Below are positions 34,247 to 43,029 of a DNA stretch of 64,000 nucleotides, one piece after another. The DNA is taken from the NCBI GenBank assembly GCA_963840055.1, contig CAWIXM010000030.1:40200-104199 (forward strand), written 5' to 3'. The notes under the pieces are model-generated. The model saw only the letters and a program-made list of their open reading frames with translations, searched no databases and was not told where the DNA came from. The position numbers and the translations under genes are program-made. Position 1 is the stretch's first letter. Every line of letters begins with the position of its first letter. This DNA is from Rhodoplanes sp963840055. Lineage in GTDB: Bacteria; Pseudomonadota; Alphaproteobacteria; Rhizobiales; Xanthobacteraceae.

Positions 34247-37200
34247 TCACGAACACCCCGTGGTGCCGCCGCAGGTGTCGCACTTGAGGCAGGTGCCGTT
34301 GCGCACGAGGGTGAAGTTGCCGCATTCGCCGCAGGCTTCGCCCTCGTAGCCTTTGGCTTTGGCTTCGGCGCGCATTTCGGCGGCGTGGGCTTTGGCTTCG
34401 GCGCGCGCTTCGCCGCGCGACATCGCCAAGTGATGCGCTTCGAGCTGCTCGGTCGGCGAAAGCTTTTGCTCGAGCTCGGCCTTGAGCGCGGCGACGCCTT
34501 CGATCGTGTCGCCTGCGCGGAGCGACGTGATTTTGCCGCTCACCCCACCCCGGCCGCCTTCGGCGGCCGACCCTCCCCCTCCAGGGGAGGGTAGAGTCCC
34601 GCGCGCCTCGGTCCCCGCGCGTTCGCCGCTCCGGCCCTCGCCGCCACGTCCCTCGGCGCCGCGGCCTTCGCCACCACGGGCCTCGCCACGTCCCTCGCGT
34701 TCGCCGCCGCCGGCGATCACGCCGAGCCGGTCGGTGCGCGAGCGGGTCAGCCCGCGCGAGACATATTTGGACGCCTGGCGGCCGTCGGGCGGAAGCTTGC
34801 CTTCCTCCACGCCCTTGCCGAGCGCATCGAAGCTGCTGGCCACCACGGTCGGATCGACATGGGCGAGGTCGAAGCGGTCGAGATAACTCACCGCCAGCTC
34901 GCGGAAGACATAGTCGAGGATCGAGGTTGCGTATTTGATGGTGTCGTTGCCCTGCACCGGTCCGCTCGGATCGAAACGGGTGAAGGTGAAGGCGTCGACA
35001 TATTCCTCGAGCGGCACGCCATATTGCAGGCCGAGCGAGACCGCGATCGCGAAATTGTTCAACAGGGAGCGCAGCGCCGCGCCCTCCTTGTGCATGTCGA
35101 TGAAGATTTCGCCCAGGCGGCCGTCGTCATATTCGCCGGTGCGCAGATAGACCTTGTGCCCGCCGACCACGGCCTTCTGGGTGTAGCCCTTGCGCCGGTC
35201 GGGCATGCGCTCGCGCTCGCGCATGACGACGATGCGCTCGACCACCTTCTCGACCACCTTCTCCGCAAGCGCCGCGGCGCGCGCCGCCGCCGGCTTCTCG
35301 ACGAAGGCCTCGATGACGTCCTCCTCGTCGTCCTCGTCGGCGATGAGCTGGCTCTGCAGCGGCTGCGAGAGCTTCGAGCCGTCGCGATAGAGCGCGTTCG
35401 CCTTCAGCCCGAGCTTCCAGGAGAGCAGATAGGCCTGCTTGCAGTCCTCGACCGTCGCCTCGTTCGGCATGTTGATCGTTTTGGAGATCGCGCCGGAGAT
35501 GAAGGGCTGCGCCGCCGCCATCATGCGGATGTGGCTGTCCACCGAGAGGAAGCGCTTGCCGTTGCGCCCGCACGGATTGGCGCAGTCGAACATGGCATAG
35601 TGCTCGGCGCGCAGGTGCGGCGCGCCCTCGACCGTCATCGCCCCGCATACGTACACATTCGCCGCTTCGATCTCGCGCCTGGAAAAGCCAAGCGCGGCGA
35701 GCATGTCGAAGGCGGGCTTGGCGAGGTCCTCGGCGGGAAGCCCGAGCACGTCGGTGCAGAACGCCTCGCCGAGCGTCCACTTGTTGAAGGCGAAGCGGAT
35801 GTCGAAGGCGGTCGGCAGCGCCTTCTCCAGTCGCTCGATCGCCTCGGGCGTGAAGTTCTTGGCCCTGAGCGCGGCGTGATTGATGCCGGGCGCGTTGGCG
35901 AGCGTGCCGTGGCCGACCGCGTAGGTCTCGATGTCGGCGATCGCTGCGTTCGGATAGCCGAGCACGCGCAGCGCCTCCGGCACCGCGCGGTTGATGATCT
36001 TGAAATAGCCGCCGCCGGCGAGCTTCTTGAATTTCACCAGCGCGAAGTCGGGCTCGATACCGGTGGTGTCGCAGTCCATGACGAGGCCGATCGTGCCGGT
36101 GGGCGCGATCACGGTTGCCTGCGCATTGCGATAGCCGTGCTGCTCGCCGAGCGTAAGCGCACGATCCCAGGCGAGCTTGGCGTGCTCGATCAGGCGCGGG
36201 TCGGGGCAGGCGGCGTGGTCGAGGCGGACCGGCGGGCTGGCAAGCGCCTCGTAGCCGGTCTTTTCGCCATAGGCCGCGCGGCGATGATTGCGGATCACCC
36301 GCAGCATCGCCTCACGGTTCTTCTTGTAGCCGGGGAAGGCGCCGCGCTCGGCCGCCATTTCCGCCGAGGTCGCATAGGCCACGCCGGTCATGATCGCCGA
36401 CAGCGCGCCGCAGATCGCGCGGCCCGCTTCCGAATCATAAGGAATGCCCGACGACATCAAGAGGCCGCCGAGATTGGCGTAGCCCAAGCCCAGCGTGCGG
36501 TACTCGTAAGAGAGCTGCGCGATTTCCCTGGACGGGAACTGGGCCATCAGCACCGAGATTTCGAGCACGACCGTCCACAGCCGCACCGCATGCTCATAGC
36601 CCGCGATGTCGAACTCGCCGGGGCTGAGTTTACCTCCCCCTGGAGGGGGGAGGTCGGTCCGCGCGGCGGACCGGGAGGGGGTGACGTCCACCCCACCCCG
36701 GCTCCCCCCGATCGGGTCGAGGGTCGCCGACCCTCCCCCTGCAGGGGAGGGTGAAGGAGAAGCCTCGCTCGCCTGATGGAACGCGAGCAGGTTCAGGGAG
36801 GCGAGATTGCAGGCGGTGTCGTCGAGGAACATGTACTCCGAGCACGGATTCGAGGCGCGGATCGGCCCCGAGGCCGGGCAGGTGTGCCAGTCATTGATGG
36901 TGGTGTGGTACTGCAAGCCGGGGTCGGCGGAGGCCCAGGCCGCATAGGCGATCTTTTCCCACAAATGACGGGCCTTGACCTGCCGCGCGACCTTTCCCGA
37001 GGTGCGCCAGGTCAGGTCCCAGTCGCCGTCCGCCTCCACCGCCTTGAGGAATTCGTCGGTCACCCGCACTGAATTGTTGGAGTTCTGGCCGGACACGGTG
37101 AGATAGGCCTCGGAATCCCAGTCGGTGTCGTAAACCGGGAACTCGATGTCCTTGTAGCCTTGCTTCGCGAACTGGATGACCCGCCGGATGTAGCTGTCGG

Positions 37201-38269
37201 GAACGTAATTGCGCCGCGCAAGCTTGATCTCGCGCTTAAGCGCGGGGTTCTTGTCCGGCGAGAAGCAATCGTCGCCCGAGCCCTCGCAGTTGATGCAGGC
37301 CTTCATCACCGCGCGCAGATGCTTCTGGTTGATCCACGAGCCGGTGACGAGGTTTGCGACCTTCTGCTCCTCGGTCACCTTCCAATCGATGTACTGCTCG
37401 ATGTCGGGATGATCGACGTCGACGATCACCATCTTGGCGGCCCGCCGCGTGGTGCCGCCGGACTTGATCGCGCCCGCCGCGCGGTCGCCGATCTTGAGGA
37501 AGCTCATCAGGCCGGAGGAGCGACCGCCGCCTGACAGCTTCTCGTTCTCGCCGCGCAGGCGGGAAAAATTCGAACCGGTGCCGGAGCCGTATTTGAACAG
37601 CCGCGCCTCGCGCACCCACAGGTCCATGATCCCGCCTTCGTTGACGAGATCGTCCTTGATGCCCTGGATGAAGCAGGCGTGCGGCTGCGGGTGCTCGTAG
37701 GCCGTCTTCGACTTGATGAGCTTGCCGGTCTTGAAATCCACGTAGAAGTGGCCCTGGCTCGGCCCATCGATGCCGTAGGCCCAAAACAGCCCGGTATTGA
37801 ACCATTGCGGCGAATTGGGCGCGACCATCTGCATCGCGAGCATGTAGCGCAGCTCGTCGAGGAAGGCCTGCGCGTCCGCTTCCGAATCGAAATAGCCGCC
37901 CTTCCAGCCCCAGTAGGTCCAAGTGCCGGCGAGGCGGTCGAAAACCTGGCGGGCCGAATGCTCGCCCGTCGTGCGTTCCTTCTCCGGCAGTTCCTTCAGC
38001 GCCGCTTCGTCGGCGACCGAGCGCCACAGGAAGGAGGGGACGCTTTCCTCCTCGACCTTCTTCAGGCGGGTGGGAACGCCGGCCTTGCGGAAATATTTCT
38101 GCGCGAGCACGTCGGAGGCGACCTGCGACCACGGTTCTGGCACCTCGACATCGTCGGCGCGGAACACCACCGAGCCATCCGGGTTGCGGATCTCGCTCGT
38201 GGTGAGCCGAAACTCGATGTCCGCATAAGGAGACTGGCCGTCTTTAGTGTAGCGCCGCTCGATCCGCAT
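34247..38269 (-). CDS. nrdJ: Vitamin B12-dependent (class II) ribonucleoside-diphosphate reductase
   Basis: 1340 residues from ATG 38269. The N-terminal catalytic barrel includes TGSNFSRLRGENE, the NPCSE reductive-Cys motif and PTGTIGLVMDCDTTGIEPD; a TSCPD domain near the C-terminus and a zinc-type tail CGECGNFTLVRNGTCLKCDTC complete it. It makes deoxyribonucleotides using adenosylcobalamin, with or without oxygen. Two stretches do not belong to the family: residues about 504-547 and 1183-1243, each containing an in-frame copy of the same palindromic repeat. No cobalamin riboswitch was seen upstream. Confidence 0.96.
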   Translation of the reverse strand: MRIERRYTKDGQSPYADIEFRLTTSEIRNPDGSVVFRADDVEVPEPWSQVASDVLAQKYFRKAGVPTRLKKVEEESVPSFLWRSVADEAALKELPEKERTTGEHSARQVFDRLAGTWTYWGWKGGYFDSEADAQAFLDELRYMLAMQMVAPNSPQWFNTGLFWAYGIDGPSQGHFYVDFKTGKLIKSKTAYEHPQPHACFIQGIKDDLVNEGGIMDLWVREARLFKYGSGTGSNFSRLRGENEKLSGGGRSSGLMSFLKIGDRAAGAIKSGGTTRRAAKMVIVDVDHPDIEQYIDWKVTEEQKVANLVTGSWINQKHLRAVMKACINCEGSGDDCFSPDKNPALKREIKLARRNYVPDSYIRRVIQFAKQGYKDIEFPVYDTDWDSEAYLTVSGQNSNNSVRVTDEFLKAVEADGDWDLTWRTSGKVARQVKARHLWEKIAYAAWASADPGLQYHTTINDWHTCPASGPIRASNPCSEYMFLDDTACNLASLNLLAFHQASEASPSPSPAGGGSATLDPIGGSRGGVDVTPSRSAARTDLPPPGGGKLSPGEFDIAGYEHAVRLWTVVLEISVLMAQFPSREIAQLSYEYRTLGLGYANLGGLLMSSGIPYDSEAGRAICGALSAIMTGVAYATSAEMAAERGAFPGYKKNREAMLRVIRNHRRAAYGEKTGYEALASPPVRLDHAACPDPRLIEHAKLAWDRALTLGEQHGYRNAQATVIAPTGTIGLVMDCDTTGIEPDFALVKFKKLAGGGYFKIINRAVPEALRVLGYPNAAIADIETYAVGHGTLANAPGINHAALRAKNFTPEAIERLEKALPTAFDIRFAFNKWTLGEAFCTDVLGLPAEDLAKPAFDMLAALGFSRREIEAANVYVCGAMTVEGAPHLRAEHYAMFDCANPCGRNGKRFLSVDSHIRMMAAAQPFISGAISKTINMPNEATVEDCKQAYLLSWKLGLKANALYRDGSKLSQPLQSQLIADEDDEEDVIEAFVEKPAAARAAALAEKVVEKVVERIVVMRERERMPDRRKGYTQKAVVGGHKVYLRTGEYDDGRLGEIFIDMHKEGAALRSLLNNFAIAVSLGLQYGVPLEEYVDAFTFTRFDPSGPVQGNDTIKYATSILDYVFRELAVSYLDRFDLAHVDPTVVASSFDALGKGVEEGKLPPDGRQASKYVSRGLTRSRTDRLGVIAGGGEREGRGEARGGEGRGAEGRGGEGRSGERAGTEARGTLPSPGGGGSAAEGGRGGVSGKITSLRAGDTIEGVAALKAELEQKLSPTEQLEAHHLAMSRGEARAEAKAHAAEMRAEAKAKGYEGEACGECGNFTLVRNGTCLKCDTCGGTTGCS
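34541..34595. repeat. Palindromic repeat embedded in nrdJ, copy B
   Basis: It reads CACCCCACCCCGG, then GCCGCCTTCGGCGGC, then CCGACCCTCCCCCTCCAG, ending AGGGGAGGGT. It shares the CACCCCACCCCGG and CCGACCCTCCCCCT-CAGGGGAGGGT blocks with copy A at 36629. It is translated in frame within a Gly/Glu/Arg-rich linker before the C-terminal domain. Confidence 0.8.
36629..36760. repeat. 132-bp palindromic repeat embedded in nrdJ, copy A
   Basis: It contains CCTCCCCCTGGAGG, GGTCCGCGCGGCGGACC, CACCCCACCCCGG and CCGACCCTCCCCCTGCAG followed by GGGGAGGGTG. It is 44 codons long and keeps the nrdJ frame, encoding a Pro/Ser/Gly-rich insert (PSPSPAGGGSATLDP to TDLPPPGGGK) between NLLAFHQ and FDIAGYEHAVRLW. Confidence 0.85.
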
Positions 38270-38753
38270 GGTTTTCGACCTTTTCCTCGCCACGCGCCGG
38301 CGCCGCTGGCGCGTGCCCTGGGCGCAGCTGCAAGCGACGCTCGCCCGCTGCCGTCCCCATCCCAAATTGTCGCTCTGACGAACTACGCAACCGGCTTTAC
38401 TTCAACGCGCGGCTCCCGTTTGCGTGCCCGGCCAGTCGAATCCGGAAGACCCAAGCGCCACTTTTATGGTCCACGAGGGCCAATTCCCCGCGAACGGGCA
38501 ACGCACACGTTTTTCCGATCGACCGGCGGAGCGTCGAACGAACCCCTGCCGCCGGAGAAGAACGCTAGGGCAACTCGACGGCTTTGGTCAAGCCCTTGTA
38601 CCCGGTCTTAACAGCCTGCGCTAAATATGGTGATTTTTCGTTGGCCATTCCAGGTCTAGGCCTTGACTTGAAACGGTAGGCGGCCTCGCAAAATCGCATG
38701 CAGCAAGCCCAGCCGATTCGAGCAGGCAGGGGAATCCGGGCCGGCATGAGTCG
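38270..38753. other. Intergenic region upstream of nrdJ
   Basis: About 484 bp between two minus-strand genes. I looked for a B12-box (GCCACTG) and its pairing arms and found none. No credible gene; the 60-codon open frame at 38565-38747 lacks recognisable features. Confidence 0.4.
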
Positions 38754-39590
38754 CTACTGGGTCGTTCGCGGAACAAGTTCGATCTCATAGACATGCGGCC
38801 AGCACTTGCCGGTCACCAGAAGGCGTCCCGTCTCCTTGTTGTAGGCGATACCGTTGAGGACATACGGGTAGACGAGAACCTTCGGATCGGGATTGAGACC
38901 CGTGAGATCAATCCATCCAATGATTTTTCCGCTCTGCGGCGCGATGATCGCGATGAAATTCGTCTGCCAGACATTCGCGTAAAGCTTGCCGTCGACATAT
39001 TCGAGCTCGTCGAGAAAGCCGACCGGCCCGACCTCGTCGGATACGAAAACGTGGCTCACGACCTGGAATGATTTCGGATCGATGAAGACGATGGCCGAGG
39101 AGCCGTCGCTCATCAGCAATTGCTTACCGTCATGCGTCAGGCCCCATCCTTGCGTGACGTCGCGGAAACTGTCCTTGCGTCGGAGCGTCGCCTGGTCATA
39201 GGCGAAGCCCAGATTCGACAGATAGGTCAGCTGATAGACCACGCCATCGAAGACGGTGACGCCCTCGCCGAAGTAGCGCCGATCAAGGGGCAATTCATTC
39301 AAGACCTGTCCCGTGCGCAAATCCCATCGCCGCAATTTCGACTTTCCGTAAAGACCCGTTCCTTCGTAAATCGCGCCGTTCACCATGACGAATCCTTCAG
39401 TGTAGGACGACCGGTCGTGCGGATAGGTCTGCGCGATCCTGTAGGTATAGACCGGGATGTTCGTTTGATCGAGAACACGCCCGCGGCTGACTTGGATATG
39501 CCCACCATCGTCTGCCGCCCAGGCACCGAACGGCAGGAGCAGGGCGAACAGCAGAGAGACTGCGGTTCGATGCGTCACGGTCGCTCCCAT
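38754..39590 (-). CDS. Secreted glutaminyl-peptide cyclotransferase (glutamine cyclotransferase)
   Basis: 278 residues from ATG 39590, with a signal peptide (TAVSLLFALLLPFGAWA) and a beta-propeller of the bacterial/plant glutamine cyclotransferase family: QTYPHDRSSYTEGFVM, YEGTGLYGKSKLRR, TYLSNLGFAYD and YVLNGIAYNKETGRLLVTGK are its hallmarks. The enzyme turns N-terminal Gln into pyroglutamate in the periplasm. The frame is open 46 codons further up but the signal peptide sets the start. Confidence 0.88.
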   Translation of the reverse strand: MGATVTHRTAVSLLFALLLPFGAWAADDGGHIQVSRGRVLDQTNIPVYTYRIAQTYPHDRSSYTEGFVMVNGAIYEGTGLYGKSKLRRWDLRTGQVLNELPLDRRYFGEGVTVFDGVVYQLTYLSNLGFAYDQATLRRKDSFRDVTQGWGLTHDGKQLLMSDGSSAIVFIDPKSFQVVSHVFVSDEVGPVGFLDELEYVDGKLYANVWQTNFIAIIAPQSGKIIGWIDLTGLNPDPKVLVYPYVLNGIAYNKETGRLLVTGKCWPHVYEIELVPRTTQ

Positions 39591-39991
39591 TGCTTCCGAT
39601 CGGGCCAATTGCTTATAGCGGGATGTTCTCACGAAGCCGAGTGGCCATCGCCGGTCCGGTTTGACCGTCGGAGGGAAAACGGAGCGCTGCCGAACAGGCG
39701 AAGCCCCGCCTCGGTTTTCCCGGCTCATTTGGTCAGGAGTTCCTGCAATTATCCTGCTGGGTCGACGACAAATATCGGCCCACCCGTCAATAATTTGTGC
39801 CCGCTCTTAACAGGTCATCAGAATATACGGTTATCGCTCGTTTTTTCGGCCAGCTCGCCGGACAATTCCGCCCGAAAACCATGCATTCCCCGCGCCGAAT
39901 CGGCGCGCCCGATCGCCACCTGGACAAAGAACGGACGAAGTGGCATCACCGGCCCGCCCATTGGATTTTGCCGCACCGGCTCGGGAGCCCG

Positions 39992-40408
39992 ATGAATCTC
40001 AAGACCTTCCTCACGCGCATGTTCAGCTGGTGGAATGACCAGACCTTCGGGACCCAGTTCTGGACGTCGCGCCATGGCGAGTTCGTCGGCGAGGACGAGT
40101 TCGGCAATCGCTATTATCGTGAGAAGGGCGGGCGAATAAGTCCCGCACTCGGCTACAATCGCCGTTGGGTGATCTATAACGGCGTGGTGGAAGCCTCGCG
40201 CGTGCCGCCGGCTTGGCACGCGTGGCTGCACTACATCGTCGATGTGCCACCGACCGAGGACAAGGTTACGCCGCGACCCTGGTGGAAGCCGCACCGGCCG
40301 AATCTCACGGGACTTCCCGGCGCCTATCGCCCGCCTGGCTCGACGCTTGCGCAGAACAGGCGTCCGCCCGCGACCGGCGATTATCGGGCCTGGACACCGA
40401 ACCGCTGA
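39992..40408 (+). CDS. NDUFA12-like (17.2 kDa) NADH:ubiquinone oxidoreductase subunit
   Basis: 138 residues starting MNLKTFLTRMFSWWNDQTFGTQFWT, followed by GEFVGEDEFGNRYYRE and PPAWHAWLHYIVDVPPTED, which are the NDUFA12 signatures. This supernumerary complex I subunit is conserved from Alphaproteobacteria to mitochondria and sits near the NADH-dehydrogenase arm. The DUF2155 gene follows, as is usual in Rhizobiales. Confidence 0.93.
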   Translation: MNLKTFLTRMFSWWNDQTFGTQFWTSRHGEFVGEDEFGNRYYREKGGRISPALGYNRRWVIYNGVVEASRVPPAWHAWLHYIVDVPPTEDKVTPRPWWKPHRPNLTGLPGAYRPPGSTLAQNRRPPATGDYRAWTPNR

Positions 40409-40543
40409 ATACCGCGCGGCACTTTCGCCGCCCGCGCAGGGGCTGCGTCACCCTTTCGCTGCCGCATTCGGCATGTTAACTCGGCTTGCCGGCGGGCGGG
40501 CTTGCGCTAAAGGCAATAACGGAATCTCCGCCAACGGAAGCCG

Positions 40544-41440
40544 ATGGCCAGACATCTTCGCGCAAACTTTGCGATTCTCGGCGTGACCGCCCAGCTTGCG
40601 ATGCTCGGTTTGATGGCGACCGCCACTCCAACGAGTGCGCAAGGGTTTTTCGGGGACTGGCCGCCGCGGCCTCCATCTTCGGTGCCTAACCGGTCGAGTC
40701 CGGGGCGCGCGCTTCCCCCGCCGCCCGGTCAGTATCAGAGCGCGCCCGATCAATATCCGCCGCGACCCAACGAATACCCGGCTCAGCTCGAGCAATTGCC
40801 GCCCCCGCCGCCGCCGACAGCGGCCGCGCCGTTGCGCGGCTCGGGCGTCGAATCGCAACCGCTGCCTCCGCCGCCCGGCGGCCTATCGGATCCGGGCCGC
40901 GTGCCGGCCGGCTCGCCGCCGCAACCCGCGTCGCTTCCGCCGAACTCTGGCGCGCCGCAGACGCCGCCTGCACCTGCAGGTCCTCCGATCGAAGAGGTCG
41001 TGACCGAGCCGCCGTCGCAGAAGATTCCCAATCCGACCGCGGTGTTTTCCGGGCTCGACAAGATCACCGGTCGGATCACAAAATTCGAGGTTGCGATCAA
41101 CGAGACCGTGCAGTTTGGCGCGCTTCGGGTAAGGCCACGGGCCTGTTACACGCGCCCACCGACCGAAGCGCCCAACACCACCGGATTTATCGAGGTCGAC
41201 GAGGTCACCCTGCAGGGCGAGGTGAAACGCCTGTTCCGTGGGTGGATGTTTGCGGCAAGCCCCGGACTGCACGGGGTTGAGCATCCGATCTATGACGTGT
41301 GGCTGTCCGACTGCAAAGGCGCTCAAACCGCCGCGGTCGAAGAGCCGACACCCACGCCACCGCCCTTGCCGACGCAGCGGTCACAACCGACGCCTCCGAG
41401 CACAGGCGCTGCGCGCCGGTCGACGCCGCAGCGACGTTAA
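40544..41440 (+). CDS. DUF2155 secreted proline-rich protein
   Basis: 298 residues. After a signal peptide (LGVTAQLAMLGLMATATPTSAQG) comes a long Pro-rich linker, then the DUF2155 domain: LDKITGRITKFEVAINETVQFGALRVRPRACYTRPP, here about residues 170-205, and FRGWMFAASPGLHGVEHPIYDVWLSDC. The C-terminus is again Pro/Thr-rich. Function is unknown; its pairing with the NDUFA12-like gene is conserved in Alphaproteobacteria. The low-complexity part is much longer than the domain needs. Confidence 0.88.
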   Translation: MARHLRANFAILGVTAQLAMLGLMATATPTSAQGFFGDWPPRPPSSVPNRSSPGRALPPPPGQYQSAPDQYPPRPNEYPAQLEQLPPPPPPTAAAPLRGSGVESQPLPPPPGGLSDPGRVPAGSPPQPASLPPNSGAPQTPPAPAGPPIEEVVTEPPSQKIPNPTAVFSGLDKITGRITKFEVAINETVQFGALRVRPRACYTRPPTEAPNTTGFIEVDEVTLQGEVKRLFRGWMFAASPGLHGVEHPIYDVWLSDCKGAQTAAVEEPTPTPPPLPTQRSQPTPPSTGAARRSTPQRR

Positions 41441-42136
41441 TCAACCGCCGACGGGTTCTTGCCCCTTTGCGAGCGCGAGCGCAGTCGCGCCGGAGATCGG
41501 GCGGCCGGGCGGCAGCGCAGCAAAGTTCGCGGCGCCGCCCACGGCCTGCGCGAGCAGTTTATGGTAAGCGCGGCGCGAAACTTCGATCGCCCCGAATTGG
41601 CGCAGATGGTCGGTCACGAACTGCGTGTCGAGCAATCGGAAGCCGCCCGCCCGCAGACGAGCGACGAGATGCACCAGGGCGACTTTGGAGGCGTCGCGCG
41701 CGCAGTGAAACATGCTTTCGCCGAAGAACGCCGCGCCGAGGCTCACGCCGTAAAGTCCGCCCACCAGTTGGCCGTGGCCGTGGTCATAGACCTCGATGGT
41801 GTGGCAATGCCCGACATCGTAGAGCCGGCGATAAAGCTTGCGGATGCGCACATTGATCCACGTGCGGGTTCGGCCCAGCGCCGGTGCGGCGCAGCCGTCG
41901 ATCACGCCATCGAAATCGCGATCGGCGAGGACGACGAAACGGTCGGATTTCACGAGGCGCGCGAGCCGCGAGGGGATATGGAAGCTGTCGAGTGGAACGA
42001 CGCCGCGCTCCTCGGGCTCGATCCAATAGAGCGCCGGATCGTCGGCGCTCTCGGCCATGGGAAAGATGCCGCACGCATAGGCCTTGAGCAGCACCTCGGG
42101 CGTAATCTCGACCGAAGCGGAATCGCGACGCGCCAT
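41441..42136 (-). CDS. aat: Leucyl/phenylalanyl-tRNA-protein transferase
   Basis: 231 residues from ATG 42136; the frame also has an ATG at 42205. The sequence AYACGIFPMAES, YWIEPEERGVVPL, GGLYGVSLGAAFFGESMF and LLDTQFVTDHLRQFGAIEV are Aat motifs. The enzyme adds Leu or Phe to proteins with basic N-termini, marking them for ClpAP (N-degron pathway). It is convergent with the DUF2155 gene, stopping 1 bp away. Confidence 0.93.
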   Translation of the reverse strand: MARRDSASVEITPEVLLKAYACGIFPMAESADDPALYWIEPEERGVVPLDSFHIPSRLARLVKSDRFVVLADRDFDGVIDGCAAPALGRTRTWINVRIRKLYRRLYDVGHCHTIEVYDHGHGQLVGGLYGVSLGAAFFGESMFHCARDASKVALVHLVARLRAGGFRLLDTQFVTDHLRQFGAIEVSRRAYHKLLAQAVGGAANFAALPPGRPISGATALALAKGQEPVGG

Positions 42137-42421
42137 CAGACGACCGATCGGTTCGAGGGAGCTACGAACTGACGGCGTTCGGAATTCGCTCCGCGCGTTC
42201 TGCATGATCGCATGGTCTCCGCCAGACCTCTTCTCGCGCTTGTCGGCCGTCGTCGCCGCCGAACGGGCGTCAACTCCTTCGGCGTTCAACGGATCGTGAA
42301 GGATCACGCCGACGCGTTTAACGGGTTGCTAACCGGCGATACGTACTTCTCCAAGGAAACGAAATCAAATTTTCTGAACAGTATTCCACGAGTAAACGCC
42401 CTGCGGGGCGGGAGAGTAGCT

Positions 42422-42796
42422 ATGGACCAGAGTCGTTCGCGGGCGCCCCGCGTGTTGTTGGTCGAGGACGAAGTGCTCATCAGCATGATGATCGAGGACG
42501 CGATGGTGGCGCTCGGCTTCGAGGTCTATACGGCGACCAGTGCTGGCGAGGCGCTTCAAGTCTTGACCGAGGGGCCGCAGGTCGACGTCTTGTTCACAGA
42601 TATTAATATTGAAGGCGATATGGACGGGTCGGCGTTGGCGCGCCGGGCGCGCGAGTTACACCCCGAACTGGCCGTGCTCTACGCATCGGGCTCGATGAAG
42701 TCGGTGGCCGACGCCGTGCCGGGCTCAACCTTCGTTCCGAAACCTTACGCTCTCGCCGATGTCTGCAAGAAGGTCGCGCAGATGGCGAGCGCCTGA
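42422..42796 (+). CDS. Single-domain response regulator
   Basis: 124 residues, receiver only: VLLVEDEVLISMMIEDAM, phosphoacceptor Asp in VDVLFTDINIEGDMDG, YASGS and PKPYALADV. The motif set matches the FATGUY-type or CheY-like receivers paired with HWE/HisKA2 kinases in Rhizobiales (DINI, ASG). No kinase gene is adjacent. A GGGAG box precedes ATG 42422. Confidence 0.9.
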   Translation: MDQSRSRAPRVLLVEDEVLISMMIEDAMVALGFEVYTATSAGEALQVLTEGPQVDVLFTDINIEGDMDGSALARRARELHPELAVLYASGSMKSVADAVPGSTFVPKPYALADVCKKVAQMASA

Positions 42797-43029
42797 TCAG
42801 ATCGCGCCACGGTCCCGCTTGGCCGGGGTGGGCGTGAAGGTCAACCCCATATCAAATGTCGGCGCGCTTCTATTGTTGCACGGTGCGTTTCGGGCGGCCG
42901 TCGGACAATTCTGCGATCATGATTAATCGTTCGTTTATACGCGCGGCGCGCGACCGAATATCGTCAGCGCAATGCGCATGCGCGATGAGTTTCGGGTTTC
43001 CCGACTGCACCTATAAGAATTAGAGAAGG

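Noticed and set aside
34859..36754. 631-codon plus-strand open frame
   Set aside because: It is a shadow of nrdJ on the opposite strand; it has no ribosome-binding site or recognisable domain.
38270..38753. Cobalamin riboswitch upstream of nrdJ
   Set aside because: No B12-box or supporting pairing arms were found; class II reductase genes commonly lack one.
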